From positions 92,527 through 156,526 of the forward strand of contig NZ_JSXC01000024.1 in the NCBI RefSeq assembly GCF_000803215.1: a stretch of 64,000 bases of DNA. The letters run 5' to 3'. This document shows positions 27,642-37,755 of this stretch, piece by piece. The stretch is from Pectobacterium fontis (GTDB lineage Bacteria > Pseudomonadota > Gammaproteobacteria > Enterobacterales > Enterobacteriaceae). Under the pieces are notes generated by a model. That model did not search any database and was not told where the DNA came from. It worked only from the letters and a program-made list of their open reading frames with translations. Position 1 is the stretch's first letter, and the number at the start of each line of letters is the position of its first letter. A program made the translations under genes and the position numbers.

Positions 27642-28367
27642 ATGGATTTTTTGAGTACCAGCAATATTTTAATTCATATCCCTTTAGGGGAAGGGGGCTA
27701 CGCCCTTTCCTGGATTGAGGCGATAGGTACGCTGTTTGGCCTGCTGTGTATCTGGTTCGCGAGCCAGGAAAAAACCATTAACTATCTGTTTGGGGTGATT
27801 AACGTCACGCTGTTTGCCGTGATTTTTTTCCAGATTCAACTTTACGCCAGTCTGCTGCTGCAAATTTTCTTCTTTGTTGCCAATATTTATGGTTGGTACG
27901 CCTGGACGCGCAAGACGGATTCGCAGGAAGTGGAATTGCGTATTCGCTGGCTACCGTTACAAAAGCTGATTGGCTGGTCGGTGGCCAGCGTGATCGCGAT
28001 TGGTTTCATGACATTCTATATTGACGCAGTATTTGCTGTGCTGACGCGCATCGCCGTTTCTGGTTTGCAGGGATTAGGCTTGATGGTACAAATGCCGAAC
28101 CTCCAGCCGGACGCGTTTCCCTTCTGGGATTCCACCATGATGGTGCTGTCGATTGTGGCAATGATTCTGATGACGCGTAAATACGTCGAGAATTGGCTGC
28201 TGTGGGTGGTCATTGATGTAATCAGCGTGGTGATTTTTGCTTATCAGGGGGTATACGCGATGGCGGTAGAATACGCGATCCTGACGCTGATTGCCCTGAA
28301 TGGCTCCTGGCTGTGGATTAAGAGCGCGCGGGAAAATCGTGCCAGCACGCCTTCAAACGGCATGTAA
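27642..28367 (+). CDS. pnuC: Nicotinamide riboside transporter PnuC
   Basis: Inner-membrane facilitator of nicotinamide riboside, 241 residues from the ATG at 27642 (ribosome-binding site AGGGTGGTGAG). Seven membrane segments; the conserved ANIYGWYAWTRK and RKYVENWLLWVVIDV motifs are present. Forms the NAD-supply pair with nadA. Confidence 0.96.
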   Translation: MDFLSTSNILIHIPLGEGGYALSWIEAIGTLFGLLCIWFASQEKTINYLFGVINVTLFAVIFFQIQLYASLLLQIFFFVANIYGWYAWTRKTDSQEVELRIRWLPLQKLIGWSVASVIAIGFMTFYIDAVFAVLTRIAVSGLQGLGLMVQMPNLQPDAFPFWDSTMMVLSIVAMILMTRKYVENWLLWVVIDVISVVIFAYQGVYAMAVEYAILTLIALNGSWLWIKSARENRASTPSNGM

Positions 28368-28487
28368 TCAGAACGTAATGCGCATGGTGATGGCCTTCTG
28401 CATCATGGCTTCCATGATGAAAAGCGCAGAGGCCATCATCGGTTGTTCGCCGACCTGCCATCGATCGCCCTGAATGGCGATTTCATC
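28368..28487 (-). pseudogene. Possible C-terminal gene remnant
   Basis: On the minus strand a start-less 39-codon reading (DEIAIQGDRWQVGEQPMMAS, then ALFIMEAMMQKAITMRITF) ends in TGA directly against the pnuC stop. It reads like the tail of a real protein, but an in-frame TGA closes it upstream and there is no start codon other than internal ATGs. An imperfect inverted repeat (GATGGCCTTCTGC with GCAGAGGCCATC) lies inside. In E. coli zitB and ybgS occupy this gap. I could not identify the parent. Confidence 0.3.
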
Positions 28488-28748
28488 TCACCTTACTGAA
28501 ATCTACAGTGGAAACCTATTCTGTGCTTTACCGGTTGAGCTATTTTCTGGTGAAAATAGGACGGATACGGCATCTTAGAGCATTTGATCGCGTAAATCCC
28601 GCTGATTTCAGCGCCCTGATAACAGCAGCTTGACATATAATAATCAATCTTCAATATGAAACATCCCGTTTCTCAGGCCACTCATACAGGCGGGATGGCG
28701 CGTATTAGATGGGGCTAATATACCGTTTCGGAACCGATGGATTTATTT
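28488..28748. other. pnuC-aroG spacer
   Basis: About 260 bp without coding potential that I would defend. It holds the putative aroG promoter at 28630 and a weakly palindromic stretch (GTTTCTCAGGCCACTC) after it. No clear TyrR box was found. Confidence 0.5.
28630..28658 (+). promoter_or_regulatory. Putative aroG promoter
   Basis: Perfect TTGACA at 28630 with CAATAT/AATATG as -10 after 16-17 bp. Confidence 0.45.
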
Positions 28749-29804
28749 ATGAATTACCAAAATGATGATTTAAGAATTAAAGAAATTAATGAACTTTTGC
28801 CGCCGGTTGCTTTGCTAGAAAAGTTTCCAGCCACGGAGAAGGCCGCAGAAACGGTATCGTTTGCGCGTACAGCCATCCACAAAATTCTTAACGGCAATGA
28901 CGATCGCTTATTGGTGGTGATTGGTCCTTGCTCGATTCACGACACGAAAGCGGCGAAAGAGTATGCCGCGCGCCTGCTGACGCTGCGCAACGAGCTGAGT
29001 GCCGATCTGGAAGTAGTGATGCGGGTTTATTTTGAAAAACCACGTACCACGATTGGCTGGAAAGGCTTAATCAACGATCCGCACATGGATAACAGCTTCC
29101 AGATCAATGACGGCTTGCGTATTGCGCGCCAACTACTGCTGGAAATTAACGATATCGGTTTGCCGGCTGCGGGTGAATTTCTGGATATGATCACCCCGCA
29201 ATACATGGCGGATCTGATGAGTTGGGGCGCTATCGGGGCGCGTACGACGGAGTCTCAGGTGCACCGTGAATTGGCCTCCGGCCTGTCATGTCCGGTCGGC
29301 TTTAAAAACGGCACCGACGGTACGATCAAAGTCGCGATTGATGCGATCAACGCTGCCAGCGCGCCACACTGCTTCCTGTCTGTCACCAAATGGGGTCATT
29401 CGGCTATCGTTAACACCAGCGGTAACAACGATTGCCACATTATTCTGCGCGGCGGCAAAACGCCGAACTATAGCGCTGAGCACGTTAAAGACGTGAAAAT
29501 GGGGCTGGAAAAAGCCGGTCTGGCACCACAGGTGATGATCGATTTCAGCCATGCGAACAGCAGCAAGCAGTTTAAAAAGCAGATGGATGTCTGTACTGAT
29601 GTCTGTGGGCAGATCGCTCAGGGCGACAACGCGATTATGGGCGTAATGGTGGAAAGCCATCTGGTTGAAGGGAACCAGAGTCTGGAAAGCGGTGAGCCAC
29701 TGGTTTATGGCCGTAGCGTCACGGATGCTTGTATCGGCTGGGAAGATACCGAATCCCTGCTGCGTCAGTTAGCGTCTGCGGTACGTGAACGCCGTAGTAA
29801 GTAA
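28749..29804 (+). CDS. aroG: 3-deoxy-7-phosphoheptulonate synthase, Phe-sensitive
   Basis: First enzyme of the shikimate pathway (phosphoenolpyruvate + erythrose 4-phosphate). It has 351 residues from the ATG at 28749 (MNYQNDDLRIKEI), almost as in E. coli AroG (350) and clearly closer to it than to AroF/AroH. The metal Cys is in VIGPCSIHD, and GARTTESQVHRELASGLSCPVGFKNGTDG-type substrate signatures are present. No strong ribosome-binding site precedes the start. A bidirectional terminator separates it from convergent gpmA. Confidence 0.97.
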   Translation: MNYQNDDLRIKEINELLPPVALLEKFPATEKAAETVSFARTAIHKILNGNDDRLLVVIGPCSIHDTKAAKEYAARLLTLRNELSADLEVVMRVYFEKPRTTIGWKGLINDPHMDNSFQINDGLRIARQLLLEINDIGLPAAGEFLDMITPQYMADLMSWGAIGARTTESQVHRELASGLSCPVGFKNGTDGTIKVAIDAINAASAPHCFLSVTKWGHSAIVNTSGNNDCHIILRGGKTPNYSAEHVKDVKMGLEKAGLAPQVMIDFSHANSSKQFKKQMDVCTDVCGQIAQGDNAIMGVMVESHLVEGNQSLESGEPLVYGRSVTDACIGWEDTESLLRQLASAVRERRSK

Positions 29805-29895
29805 CGGAGAATGGCGTGCTAGTGGGTACGTCATAGAAACGCTTTCAACGTCGCTTGCGATAATTGGTCAGGAAGTACGTTGAATCACGCGCATA

Positions 29896-29921
29896 GAAAA
29901 CCCGGCACAGGCCGGGTTTTC
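29896..29921. terminator. Bidirectional terminator between aroG and gpmA
   Basis: GAAAACCCGGC and GCCGGGTTTTC arms with loop ACAG; the T-run exists on both strands. Confidence 0.85.
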
Positions 29922-29936
29922 TCATTCAGCGGTAAA

Positions 29937-30689
29937 TTACTTCGCTTTACCCTGATTCGCTACTGCGGCAGCTTTTGCAGCGATTTCGTCTGCGTTGCCC
30001 AGATAGTAACGTTTGATTGGTTTGAAGTTCTCGTCGAACTCATACACCAACGGCACGCCCGTTGGGATATTCAGTTCCAGAATTTCGTCTTCGCCCATGT
30101 TGTCCAGGTATTTCACCAGCGCACGCAGGGAGTTACCGTGAGCCGCGATGATAACGCGTTCACCGCTCTTAATGCGTGGCAGGATGGTTTCATTCCAGTA
30201 AGGCACAACACGTTCGATGGTCAGCGCCAGACTTTCAGTCAGCGGCAGCTCTTTGTCGCTCAGCGCAGCATAACGCGGATCGTGGCCAGGGAAACGTTCG
30301 TCATCGCGTGTCAACTCTGGAGGCGTAATCGCGAAACCACGACGCCATTGTTTAACCTGCTCGTCACCGTATTTCTCGGCGGTTTCGGCTTTGTTCAGCC
30401 CCTGTAACGCACCGTAGTGGCGCTCATTCAGTTTCCAGGATTTCTCCACTGGCAACCAGGCTTGATCCAGCTCGTCCAGTACGTTCCACAGTGTATGAAT
30501 GGCACGTTTCAGCACGGAGGTATACGCGAAATCAAAGGCAAAACCTTCGTCTTTCAGTAGCTGACCTGCGGCTTTGGCTTCTGAACGGCCTTTGTCGGAC
30601 AGATCGACATCGTACCAGCCTGTGAAGCGGTTTTCGTTGTTCCACTGGCTCTCACCGTGTCTTACCAGTACCAGCTTAGTTACAGCCAT
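29937..30689 (-). CDS. gpmA: 2,3-bisphosphoglycerate-dependent phosphoglycerate mutase
   Basis: Interconverts 3- and 2-phosphoglycerate in glycolysis. The start is placed at [16 protein letters not shown] (30689), giving 250 residues as in E. coli; a longer upstream reading lacks similarity. The phospho-His is in [10 protein letters not shown] and the second His in [14 protein letters not shown] good promoter lies upstream. Confidence 0.97.
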   Translation of the reverse strand: MAVTKLVLVRHGESQWNNENRFTGWYDVDLSDKGRSEAKAAGQLLKDEGFAFDFAYTSVLKRAIHTLWNVLDELDQAWLPVEKSWKLNERHYGALQGLNKAETAEKYGDEQVKQWRRGFAITPPELTRDDERFPGHDPRYAALSDKELPLTESLALTIERVVPYWNETILPRIKSGERVIIAAHGNSLRALVKYLDNMGEDEILELNIPTGVPLVYEFDENFKPIKRYYLGNADEIAAKAAAVANQGKAK

Positions 30690-30734
30690 AGCTAAACTCC
30701 TTCCTATCCTAAGATTTCTGTGATAACTGATTTC

Positions 30735-30764
30735 ATTATAGGGGGGGAGAACGGTTATCGGCAA
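30735..30764 (-). promoter_or_regulatory. gpmA promoter
   Basis: On the minus strand, TTGCCG and a perfect TATAAT with an 18-bp spacer that includes a run of seven C. It lies about 45 bp upstream of the gpmA ATG. Confidence 0.6.
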
Positions 30765-30826
30765 TCGATAGTCGATGGCAAGCGTGATTTATCCGCCGGT
30801 TATTTGCGTAAAATCACGCTCTGGCT

Positions 30827-33800
30827 TTACCGTTTCAGCCAACCGGATTCCTTCTTGTGCAATAACAAATAAACCGCAGGGATCACCAGCATCGACAGTA
30901 GCGGGGCACTCACCATCCCGCCTATCATCGGCGCGGCAATGCGCTGCATGATTTCAGATCCGCTGCCGCCGCCCCACATAATGGGAAGCAGCCCTGCCAT
31001 AATCGTTGCTACGGTCATCATTTTCGGTCGTACACGTAAAACCGCCCCTTCATGGATAGCATCCATCAACTGCTGGTGCGACAGCGCCTGGCCTGCCACC
31101 CGGTGTTTTTCTACCGCGTGGTTGAGGTACAGCAGCATGATGACGCCAAATTCTGCGGAGACGCCCGCCAGTGTAATAAAGCCCACCGCACCCGCGACAG
31201 AAAGATTATAGCCAAGGATATAGAGCAGCCAGACGCCGCCAATGAGCGCGAAGGGGAGCGTTGCCATAATCAGCAAGGCATCTTTGATGCGGTTGAAGGT
31301 GACATACAGCAGCACAAAAATGATCAGTAGCGTAAAGGGGATAACAATTTTCATTTTTTCCGTGGCGCGTTCCAGATACTCAAACTGACCGGACCAGCTC
31401 AACGAAACCCCTTGCGGCAGCGTGATCTGTTGGGCGACGGCTTGCTGCATGTCTTCAACGGCAGATTTCAGATCGCGACCGCGCAGATCGACGTAAATCC
31501 AGTCTGACAGGCGACTGTTTTCGCTTTTCAGCATAGGTGGCCCTTCAGTGACGCGAATATCAGCCAGTTCTGCCAGCGTCACTCTGCTACCGTTTGCCGT
31601 CACGATGGGCAGGTCACGCAACGTTTGTAGCGAATCGCGTAATTCACGCGGATAGCGGATGTTGATGGGATAACGCTGACGGCCTTCAATGGTTTCTCCG
31701 ATATTTTGCCCGCCGATGAGTGTTGTGACGACCGACTGAAGCTCCTCGACGGACACTCCGTAGCGTGCGGCGCGCTGACGGTCGATATCAATATCGATAT
31801 AGCGCCCGCCCGCCAGCCGTTCCGCCAGCGCCGAGGTTACACCTGGAACCTGTTTGACTACCTGTTCAATTTGCTCGGCGGTGCGCTCGATGTCTGCCAG
31901 GTTATTGCCGTTAACTTTAATGCCTACCGGGCTTTTGATGCCGGTTGCCAGCATGTCCAGCCGATTGCGGATCGGCGGCACCCATACGTTGGCGATGCCC
32001 GGCAGGCTGACGGTGCGATCCAATTCTGCCACTAGCTTGTCCATAGTCATGCTTTCACGCCACTGGTCGCGCGGTTTCAACCGGATCGTGCTTTCCAGCA
32101 TGGTGAGAGGGGCGGGATCGGTTGCCGTTTCGGCACGTCCTGCTTTACCGAAAACGGATTCGACTTCCGGCACGGTTTTAATCAACCGATCCGTTTGTTG
32201 CAGCAGTCGACCGGCTTCACGTACCGAGATGCCGGGCAGAGTGGAGGGCATATACAGCAGGTCGCCCTCATCCAGCGGCGGCATAAATTCGCTTCCCAGA
32301 CGGCTGAGCGGGAAGAGTGTGAGCAGCAACAGCAGGCCGGAAACCAGCAGGGTGGTCTTTGGATAGCTCAAGACTTTTTGCAGCACCGGGTGATAAAGGG
32401 CAATGAGCCAACGATTAATCGGATTTGCCTGTTCATCGGGAATGTTACCGCGAACGAAATACCCCATTAAGACCGGAACCAGCGTAATCCCTAATCCGGC
32501 GGCGACGGCCATGGCATAGGTTTTGGTAAAAGCCAGCGGTGAAAACATACGGCCTTCCTGTGCCTCCAGCGAGAACACCGGCACAAACGACAGCGTAATG
32601 ATCAGCAGGCTGCAAAACAGCGCGGGGCCGACTTCCATCGCAGCCCGTTCTGCTAACTGCCACCATTGATTATTCTGCGGCTGCTTGCCGGGGTTTTCAT
32701 GCCGCCATTGTTCAATGACTTTATGCATGTTTTCTATCATCACAATCGCGGCATCCACCATTGCGCCGATGGCAATCGCGATTCCGCCCAGCGACATGAT
32801 ATTCGCGTTAACGCCCTGATAGCGCATGATGATAAACGCTCCCAAAATCCCCAGCGGCAGGCTGATGATTGCCACCAGCGCCGAGCGGAAGTGGAATAGA
32901 AACAGGGCGCAGATGACCGAGACGACGACAAATTCCTCTAACAGTTTGAAGCTCAGCGTATCGATAGCGTGCTCTATCAACTGTGAACGATCGTAGGTTG
33001 GCACGATCTCAACGCCCGCTGGCAGGCTTTTTTGTATGTCCTGTAACCGCGCTTTGACGGCATGCAGCGTATTCAGCGCATTTTTACCATAGCGCAGCAC
33101 GATAATGCCGCCCGCGACTTCACCTTCTCCGTTCAGTTCGGCGATGCCGCGTCGCATCTCCGGCCCTTCTCTGAGCGTCGCCACATCCTGCAACAGCACG
33201 GGAATACCGTTGCGGGTGGTAATCACTACGTGGTTAAAGTCTTGTGCCGTTTTCAGGTAGCCAGTGGTGCGCACCATGTATTCCGCTTCGCCTAATTCCA
33301 GCACCGAACCGCCATTTTCCTGATTTGCCGCCTGTACGGCACTGACAATCTGCTGATGGGTGATGCCCTGCGTTCGCATGCGTTCTGGATCGACGACAAT
33401 CTGATACTGCTTGACCATGCCGCCCACGCTGGCAACTTCGGCCACGTCTGGCACGGTTTTTAGCTCATATTTCAGCAGCCAGTCCTGAAAGCCGCGCAGG
33501 TCGGCCAGACTGTATTGGCCGCTGCGATCGACCAGCGCGTATTCGTAGATCCAGCCGACGCCCGTCGCATCCGGGCCGAGCGACGTTTTAGCCTCGGCGG
33601 GCAGGCTGGATTGCACCTGACTGAGGTATTCCAGCACGCGGGATCGCGCCCAGTAAGGATCGGTGCCATCTTCAAACAAGACATAAACGTAGGCATCGCC
33701 GAACATGGAAAAGCCTCGTACTGTTTTGGCTCCCGGCACGGAAAGCATGGTGGTGGTCAACGGGTAGGTCACCTGGTTTTCTACCACTTGCGGCGCTTTA

Positions 33801-33964
33801 CCTGGATAGCTGACACGAATGATAACCTGCACGTCAGATAGATCGGGTAGCGCATCCAGCGGTGTTTTTTGTAGGGAAAGCAGGCCCCACACCGCCATGA
33901 ATAGCGCCGCCAGTAAAACCAGCAAACGATTATTGAGCGACCAGCGAATCACGTAGGCGATCAT
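30827..33964 (-). CDS. cusA: Cu(I)/Ag(I) efflux RND transporter, CusA/SilA type
   Basis: Inner-membrane proton-driven pump of 1045 residues (E. coli CusA 1047), HME-RND family. It has twelve membrane segments and two large periplasmic loops. The three metal-relay methionines of CusA are kept in [21 protein letters not shown] and [10 protein letters not shown]. The transmembrane proton-relay region [17 protein letters not shown] is present. The ATG overlaps the cusB stop (ATGA). Last gene of a five-gene minus-strand operon. Confidence 0.95.
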   Translation of the reverse strand: MIAYVIRWSLNNRLLVLLAALFMAVWGLLSLQKTPLDALPDLSDVQVIIRVSYPGKAPQVVENQVTYPLTTTMLSVPGAKTVRGFSMFGDAYVYVLFEDGTDPYWARSRVLEYLSQVQSSLPAEAKTSLGPDATGVGWIYEYALVDRSGQYSLADLRGFQDWLLKYELKTVPDVAEVASVGGMVKQYQIVVDPERMRTQGITHQQIVSAVQAANQENGGSVLELGEAEYMVRTTGYLKTAQDFNHVVITTRNGIPVLLQDVATLREGPEMRRGIAELNGEGEVAGGIIVLRYGKNALNTLHAVKARLQDIQKSLPAGVEIVPTYDRSQLIEHAIDTLSFKLLEEFVVVSVICALFLFHFRSALVAIISLPLGILGAFIIMRYQGVNANIMSLGGIAIAIGAMVDAAIVMIENMHKVIEQWRHENPGKQPQNNQWWQLAERAAMEVGPALFCSLLIITLSFVPVFSLEAQEGRMFSPLAFTKTYAMAVAAGLGITLVPVLMGYFVRGNIPDEQANPINRWLIALYHPVLQKVLSYPKTTLLVSGLLLLLTLFPLSRLGSEFMPPLDEGDLLYMPSTLPGISVREAGRLLQQTDRLIKTVPEVESVFGKAGRAETATDPAPLTMLESTIRLKPRDQWRESMTMDKLVAELDRTVSLPGIANVWVPPIRNRLDMLATGIKSPVGIKVNGNNLADIERTAEQIEQVVKQVPGVTSALAERLAGGRYIDIDIDRQRAARYGVSVEELQSVVTTLIGGQNIGETIEGRQRYPINIRYPRELRDSLQTLRDLPIVTANGSRVTLAELADIRVTEGPPMLKSENSRLSDWIYVDLRGRDLKSAVEDMQQAVAQQITLPQGVSLSWSGQFEYLERATEKMKIVIPFTLLIIFVLLYVTFNRIKDALLIMATLPFALIGGVWLLYILGYNLSVAGAVGFITLAGVSAEFGVIMLLYLNHAVEKHRVAGQALSHQQLMDAIHEGAVLRVRPKMMTVATIMAGLLPIMWGGGSGSEIMQRIAAPMIGGMVSAPLLSMLVIPAVYLLLHKKESGWLKR

Positions 33965-35454
33965 GGGTGACCTCCGTGTCCGGCATGCGGATCGTCAATG
34001 GGTAAAAAATGCAGAACATGAATCCCGTTGTCGTCCATGTTGAACTGAAAGCTGATCGTGCTGCTGATTCCCACACCCTGCGGCAGCCCTGACGCTGGCA
34101 GTGTGAAATCCATCGTCATTGGCGACCAGTTTAGTGCCGGAACGGCTTCATGTTCGATGGTGACCTGATTGTCGTTTATTGCTCTGATGATCCCCTGAGT
34201 TTGATAACCGACTGACGCAGAAGGTGCTGCTGATGAATCCGCAGCAAATTGCGGCAAGGCGCTGCGCAGGCTGGCTTCGGAATCAATCAGGAACTGACCG
34301 GAGGTGACCACGCTGTCGCCCGCTTTCAAGCCCTCGATGATTTCTACCCAGTCGCCCAGTGACGCGCCCGCAGTCACGTTACGCGGGGTGAAATGGCCGT
34401 TGCCATCGCTTAGCAAGACCCGATTCTGGCTACCGCTGATTAACAGCGCTTCTTGCGGGATCGCCAGACGCGATTGTGTCTGAGCGTGAGAAAACTGCAC
34501 GGTCAGGTACATGCCGGGTTTAAGCTGCTGTTGCGGGTTATCCAGCACGATACGCGCTTTTAACGTGCGCGTAGTGCTATCCAACACGGGCAGCAGTTCG
34601 CTGATTTTTCCATGGAAAGTGTTGCCCGGCCAGGCACGGCTGGTGGCGATGATGTCGCTGCCGAGAGTGAGTTGTGCCGCCTGTGACTCGGGGTAATCAA
34701 CATCGACCCAAACCGGATTCAGGCTGGCAAGTTCGAATAATGGCTGAGCAGGGCTTAACTGCATACCTTGCCGTACCTCCAGCTTATTCACGTAGCCGTT
34801 TTCTGGTGCGGTAATCGTAATCCTGTCTTGCGGCTTGCCGCTACGCTCGACCTGCCGAATAATCGTGTCCGGCATGAATAACAGCGCCAGCCGCTGGCGG
34901 GCGGATTGGGTCAGTATGTCGTCACCTAACTGCCGTACTGCCAGATATTCGCGTTGCGCCGCCGCCCAGGTTGGGTTCCACAAGATGGCCAGCGTTTCGC
35001 CTTTTTTCACCTGCTGTTGCAGGGCATTGACCGTGAGTTTCTCGACAATCCCACCACTGGGCGCGACGAGCGTGCGCAATCCACGCTCGTTGAGTGCGAC
35101 GGTGCCATAACCTGTGCTGCGGTCTGCAAGCTCGCGCATTTCTGCACGGGCGGTGCGAACACCAAGATTTTGCTGCTGACGGGCGCTGACGGTGACGCCG
35201 CCGTCATTTTGTGCTTCATCGGCGTAGCGGGGAACCAGTTCCATCTCCATAAAAGGCGATTTCCCCGGTTTGTCGAAGCGTTTATCCGGCACCATCGGAT
35301 CGTACCAATAGAGAACCGCACGTTTGGGTTCTACGGTAGAAGGCGAGTGCGGCGTTTGCTGTTGGCCAACCAGATAGCCCACGCCACCTGCGCTGAGAAT
35401 AGCCAGCGTCATCAGACTCAACAGGCGTGCTTTTTTCATGACGATTGTGCTCAT
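33961..35454 (-). CDS. cusB: CusB-type periplasmic adaptor fused to a CusF-like domain
   Basis: Membrane fusion protein linking CusA to the outer-membrane channel, 497 residues from the ATG at 35454, which overlaps the stop of the upstream gene; MKKARLL at 35439 is an alternative. An N-terminal membrane anchor ([20 protein letters not shown]) is followed by the CusB signature [31 protein letters not shown]. After residue about 410 it carries an extra domain with [14 protein letters not shown] and a His-rich end ([11 protein letters not shown]), the metal-binding pattern of CusF. E. coli CusB lacks this extension; SilB of Cupriavidus has a comparable one. Confidence 0.92.
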   Translation of the reverse strand: MSTIVMKKARLLSLMTLAILSAGGVGYLVGQQQTPHSPSTVEPKRAVLYWYDPMVPDKRFDKPGKSPFMEMELVPRYADEAQNDGGVTVSARQQQNLGVRTARAEMRELADRSTGYGTVALNERGLRTLVAPSGGIVEKLTVNALQQQVKKGETLAILWNPTWAAAQREYLAVRQLGDDILTQSARQRLALLFMPDTIIRQVERSGKPQDRITITAPENGYVNKLEVRQGMQLSPAQPLFELASLNPVWVDVDYPESQAAQLTLGSDIIATSRAWPGNTFHGKISELLPVLDSTTRTLKARIVLDNPQQQLKPGMYLTVQFSHAQTQSRLAIPQEALLISGSQNRVLLSDGNGHFTPRNVTAGASLGDWVEIIEGLKAGDSVVTSGQFLIDSEASLRSALPQFAADSSAAPSASVGYQTQGIIRAINDNQVTIEHEAVPALNWSPMTMDFTLPASGLPQGVGISSTISFQFNMDDNGIHVLHFLPIDDPHAGHGGHP

Positions 35455-36710
35455 CGTGTAGGGCTTCCTTGTGGTGTCAGATAGCGGATGGCGGCCCAAT
35501 ATTGCGCCATCTCCCGAGCGGTATCCTGAACCGCTATCCGGCTTTCTAGCAGCGCCCGGCGGGCATCCAGTACCGCAGAAAGCGTGCTGCTGCCGGATTG
35601 ATACTGAGCCTGAATCAGTTTGATGCGCTGCTGTTGTAGCGGGAGAATCTCGTTGCTCTGGCGCTGCCAGCGTGACTGGGCCGCTTGATATTGCGCGATT
35701 AGCGTGTTGAGTTGCGCCTGATGTTCTCGCTCGGTGAGTAATACTCTGTCGCGGGCTTCCATGCTGCGTGAGACGTCAGCGGCATAGTCCTTATCCTGAC
35801 GTTTGGATTTGAACAGCGGCAGATCGACGGTTACCATCATGCCCGCCATGTCATCGTAATCATCGCCACGTTTCGCGTAATAGACTTCAACATCGACATT
35901 GGGGATGGCGGCAACGGCTGACTGTGCGGAGCGAGCCTGAGCCAGTTCGGCTTCACGCTGCGCCTGCTGCATTTCTGGGTGCTGGTGAATCGCATGACTT
36001 AACACGTCCGGTGAGGCGGGTAACCGCTCAAAGCGGGGAAGCTCGCCGTACACGTTGATATCTGCAATGCCGGTAAGCTGAACCAGTCGGGCATGCGCGA
36101 TACGGGTATCCCGCTCAGCATCGGCTTGCTTGTCCTGCATGGCTGCCAGCGTCAGACGAGCATCCAGTACGCTACTGGCTTCACTGCCCGCCGCCACACT
36201 CGCTTTTTGCGAGGCGATCTGTCGTTGGCTTTCGTTGACCAGCGCCGTGACCTCACTCAACGCCTTCTGGGAAAGCGCCAGATCCAGCCATGCTTGTGCC
36301 GTTTCCCGTTGCAGGCGAGCGCGAATACTTTCGCTATTGCTTTGCAGGGTGTCGGCTTCGACCCGAATAGCCTGTGCTTTACTATCGCGCTTACGGCTAC
36401 TGACGTACGTTTGCATGACGCCGATACGTTGCATCGTCATCCCTTCCCGTGTAAGTCGACTGCCGCTGTTGCCGCCCAGAGGCACATTTTCGACACCAAA
36501 TTTCAATTTGGGATCGGGAAGTTGTGTGGCGGAGTCGGCCATGTTCTGTAGCGCGTTGATCTGGTGTTGATTGGCCGAGAGATCGGCGGAATAACGTTCC
36601 GCCACCTGTAAGGCCTGTTCAAGACTCAGATCTGCCGCAAAGACGGCGGCAGGCAGCCACAGTAGCATCGCCAGACACGCGCGCGCGGCGTCGTGTGTGG
36701 ATAAATTCAT
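35451..36710 (-). CDS. TolC-family outer-membrane efflux protein (CusC/CzcC-like)
   Basis: Outer-membrane channel component, 419 residues. It has a signal peptide (LAMLLWLPAAVFA-ADL), then the long heptad-rich helices of the OEP family with internal duplication. It has no lipobox Cys, unlike CusC, and is shorter, so it is nearer to the CzcC-like type found with fused CusB proteins. Overlaps cusB by 4 bp. Confidence 0.88.
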   Translation of the reverse strand: MNLSTHDAARACLAMLLWLPAAVFAADLSLEQALQVAERYSADLSANQHQINALQNMADSATQLPDPKLKFGVENVPLGGNSGSRLTREGMTMQRIGVMQTYVSSRKRDSKAQAIRVEADTLQSNSESIRARLQRETAQAWLDLALSQKALSEVTALVNESQRQIASQKASVAAGSEASSVLDARLTLAAMQDKQADAERDTRIAHARLVQLTGIADINVYGELPRFERLPASPDVLSHAIHQHPEMQQAQREAELAQARSAQSAVAAIPNVDVEVYYAKRGDDYDDMAGMMVTVDLPLFKSKRQDKDYAADVSRSMEARDRVLLTEREHQAQLNTLIAQYQAAQSRWQRQSNEILPLQQQRIKLIQAQYQSGSSTLSAVLDARRALLESRIAVQDTAREMAQYWAAIRYLTPQGSPTR

Positions 36711-36722
36711 GATGTGCTCCGG

Positions 36723-37076
36723 TTAAGGCTGCTGTGGGGTAATCGCGGTCAGAATGTAGCCGCTGTCGTTCTGGATAAAGCTGAACGCAACGGGCGTGTT
36801 AACCGGGAGCGGCGTGATTTCGCCACGGGATGGCAGCGTGAATGCCATCGTCATCGCAGGCCATTTTAGGGCGTCAACCGGGGCGTGAGAGAGCGTCACG
36901 CTGTCGGCATTCCACTGCTTAACCATCCCGGTAGTGTGATACACGGCGGTAGTGGTCGCAGGGGGATTGGTATGCACCATCGCGTGATGCTGGTGCTCGT
37001 TTGCCCACACGGGAAAGGGGATAGAAGAAACAGAAAAAATCAGGCTGCTGATCATAACTATGTTAGTGATACGCAT
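36723..37076 (-). CDS. cusF: CusF-like periplasmic copper/silver-binding protein
   Basis: 117 residues from the ATG at 37076. The signal peptide ends about PVWA-NEHQHH. A His/Met-rich start (EHQHHAMVH) precedes the CusF fold with DALKWPAMTMAFTLP, which supplies the Trp and two Met of the CusF site. It would hand periplasmic metal to CusB. The same motif occurs a second time in the CusB fusion, so this operon has two CusF modules. It lies 12 bp upstream of the channel gene. Confidence 0.88.
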   Translation of the reverse strand: MRITNIVMISSLIFSVSSIPFPVWANEHQHHAMVHTNPPATTTAVYHTTGMVKQWNADSVTLSHAPVDALKWPAMTMAFTLPSRGEITPLPVNTPVAFSFIQNDSGYILTAITPQQP

Positions 37077-37151
37077 AACAATAATCCCAATAAAAAAAAC
37101 TGATAAACAAGGCGTTACGCTCGATGGCGCAGGAGTTATCAATTGCTTGGG

Positions 37152-37604
37152 TTATTCTCTGAATCGACAGAAACGGATCTCAGCCGGAGGGCCAGCAGCG
37201 GGAGGAGAGAACCAGGCGTCGCATGCCTGATTAAGCATGACGGGGTTATCCGCTACTACCAACTCACCGCTGACCGGTAGCGCTAATAATGCCAGCGAAC
37301 CGTTATCTTGCTTGATGCTATCCGGCACGCAGTGCTTTTCACATAGCGGCGTTTGCTGGTCGGCGGCGTAAGACACGTTAGCTGCATGATGAGTGTGAGA
37401 CGATACCGACTGAACGTCAGCCTGTTGTAGATGTGCCTGATGCTGAAGAGCGGGGGAGATCTGGCTGAACGTCATATCGCATTGATGACCTGCGATAGCC
37501 AGTTGCGCATTCAGGAAAAGCCAGCACAGCGCCAATAGCCATCCCCATCTGCCTTTATGGCGCAGATGATGAATGAATAATGGAGACCGTGATAAGGAGG
37601 ACAT
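37152..37604 (-). CDS. His/Cys-rich secreted protein of the Cus operon
   Basis: Unrecognised 150-residue protein, first gene of the operon. An N-terminal hydrophobic segment (WGWLLALCWLFLNAQLAIA) ends in a signal-cleavage-like site followed by GHQCDM. The mature part has many His, and Cys pairs (LCEKHCVPD, NQACDAW, IRFCRF). It resembles, in layout only, the small DUF2946-like proteins often seen in copper clusters. It is probably periplasmic and metal-binding, by context. Confidence 0.65.
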   Translation of the reverse strand: MSSLSRSPLFIHHLRHKGRWGWLLALCWLFLNAQLAIAGHQCDMTFSQISPALQHQAHLQQADVQSVSSHTHHAANVSYAADQQTPLCEKHCVPDSIKQDNGSLALLALPVSGELVVADNPVMLNQACDAWFSPPAAGPPAEIRFCRFRE

Positions 37605-37697
37605 GGCATTTCCTTTCTGGGCGTTACGGCAGTGTAAGCGTCTGAACTGGGAAGGGGCAAGTGGGGAATGGCATAGTTTTGTAAAGTCGCGCTGTAA

Positions 37698-37721
37698 ATT
37701 GGCAGATAGCTATCTGCCAAT
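37698..37721. promoter_or_regulatory. 24-bp perfect palindrome before the Cus operon
   Basis: ATTGGCAGATAG followed directly by its exact complement. It lies 94 bp upstream of the first Cus gene and 35 bp downstream of galM. With no loop and no T-run on the operon strand, it looks more like an operator for a dimeric regulator than a galM terminator. Confidence 0.5.
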
Positions 37722-37755
37722 GTTATCAATGGGTTAATTATCTTTTGCTGTTCGG

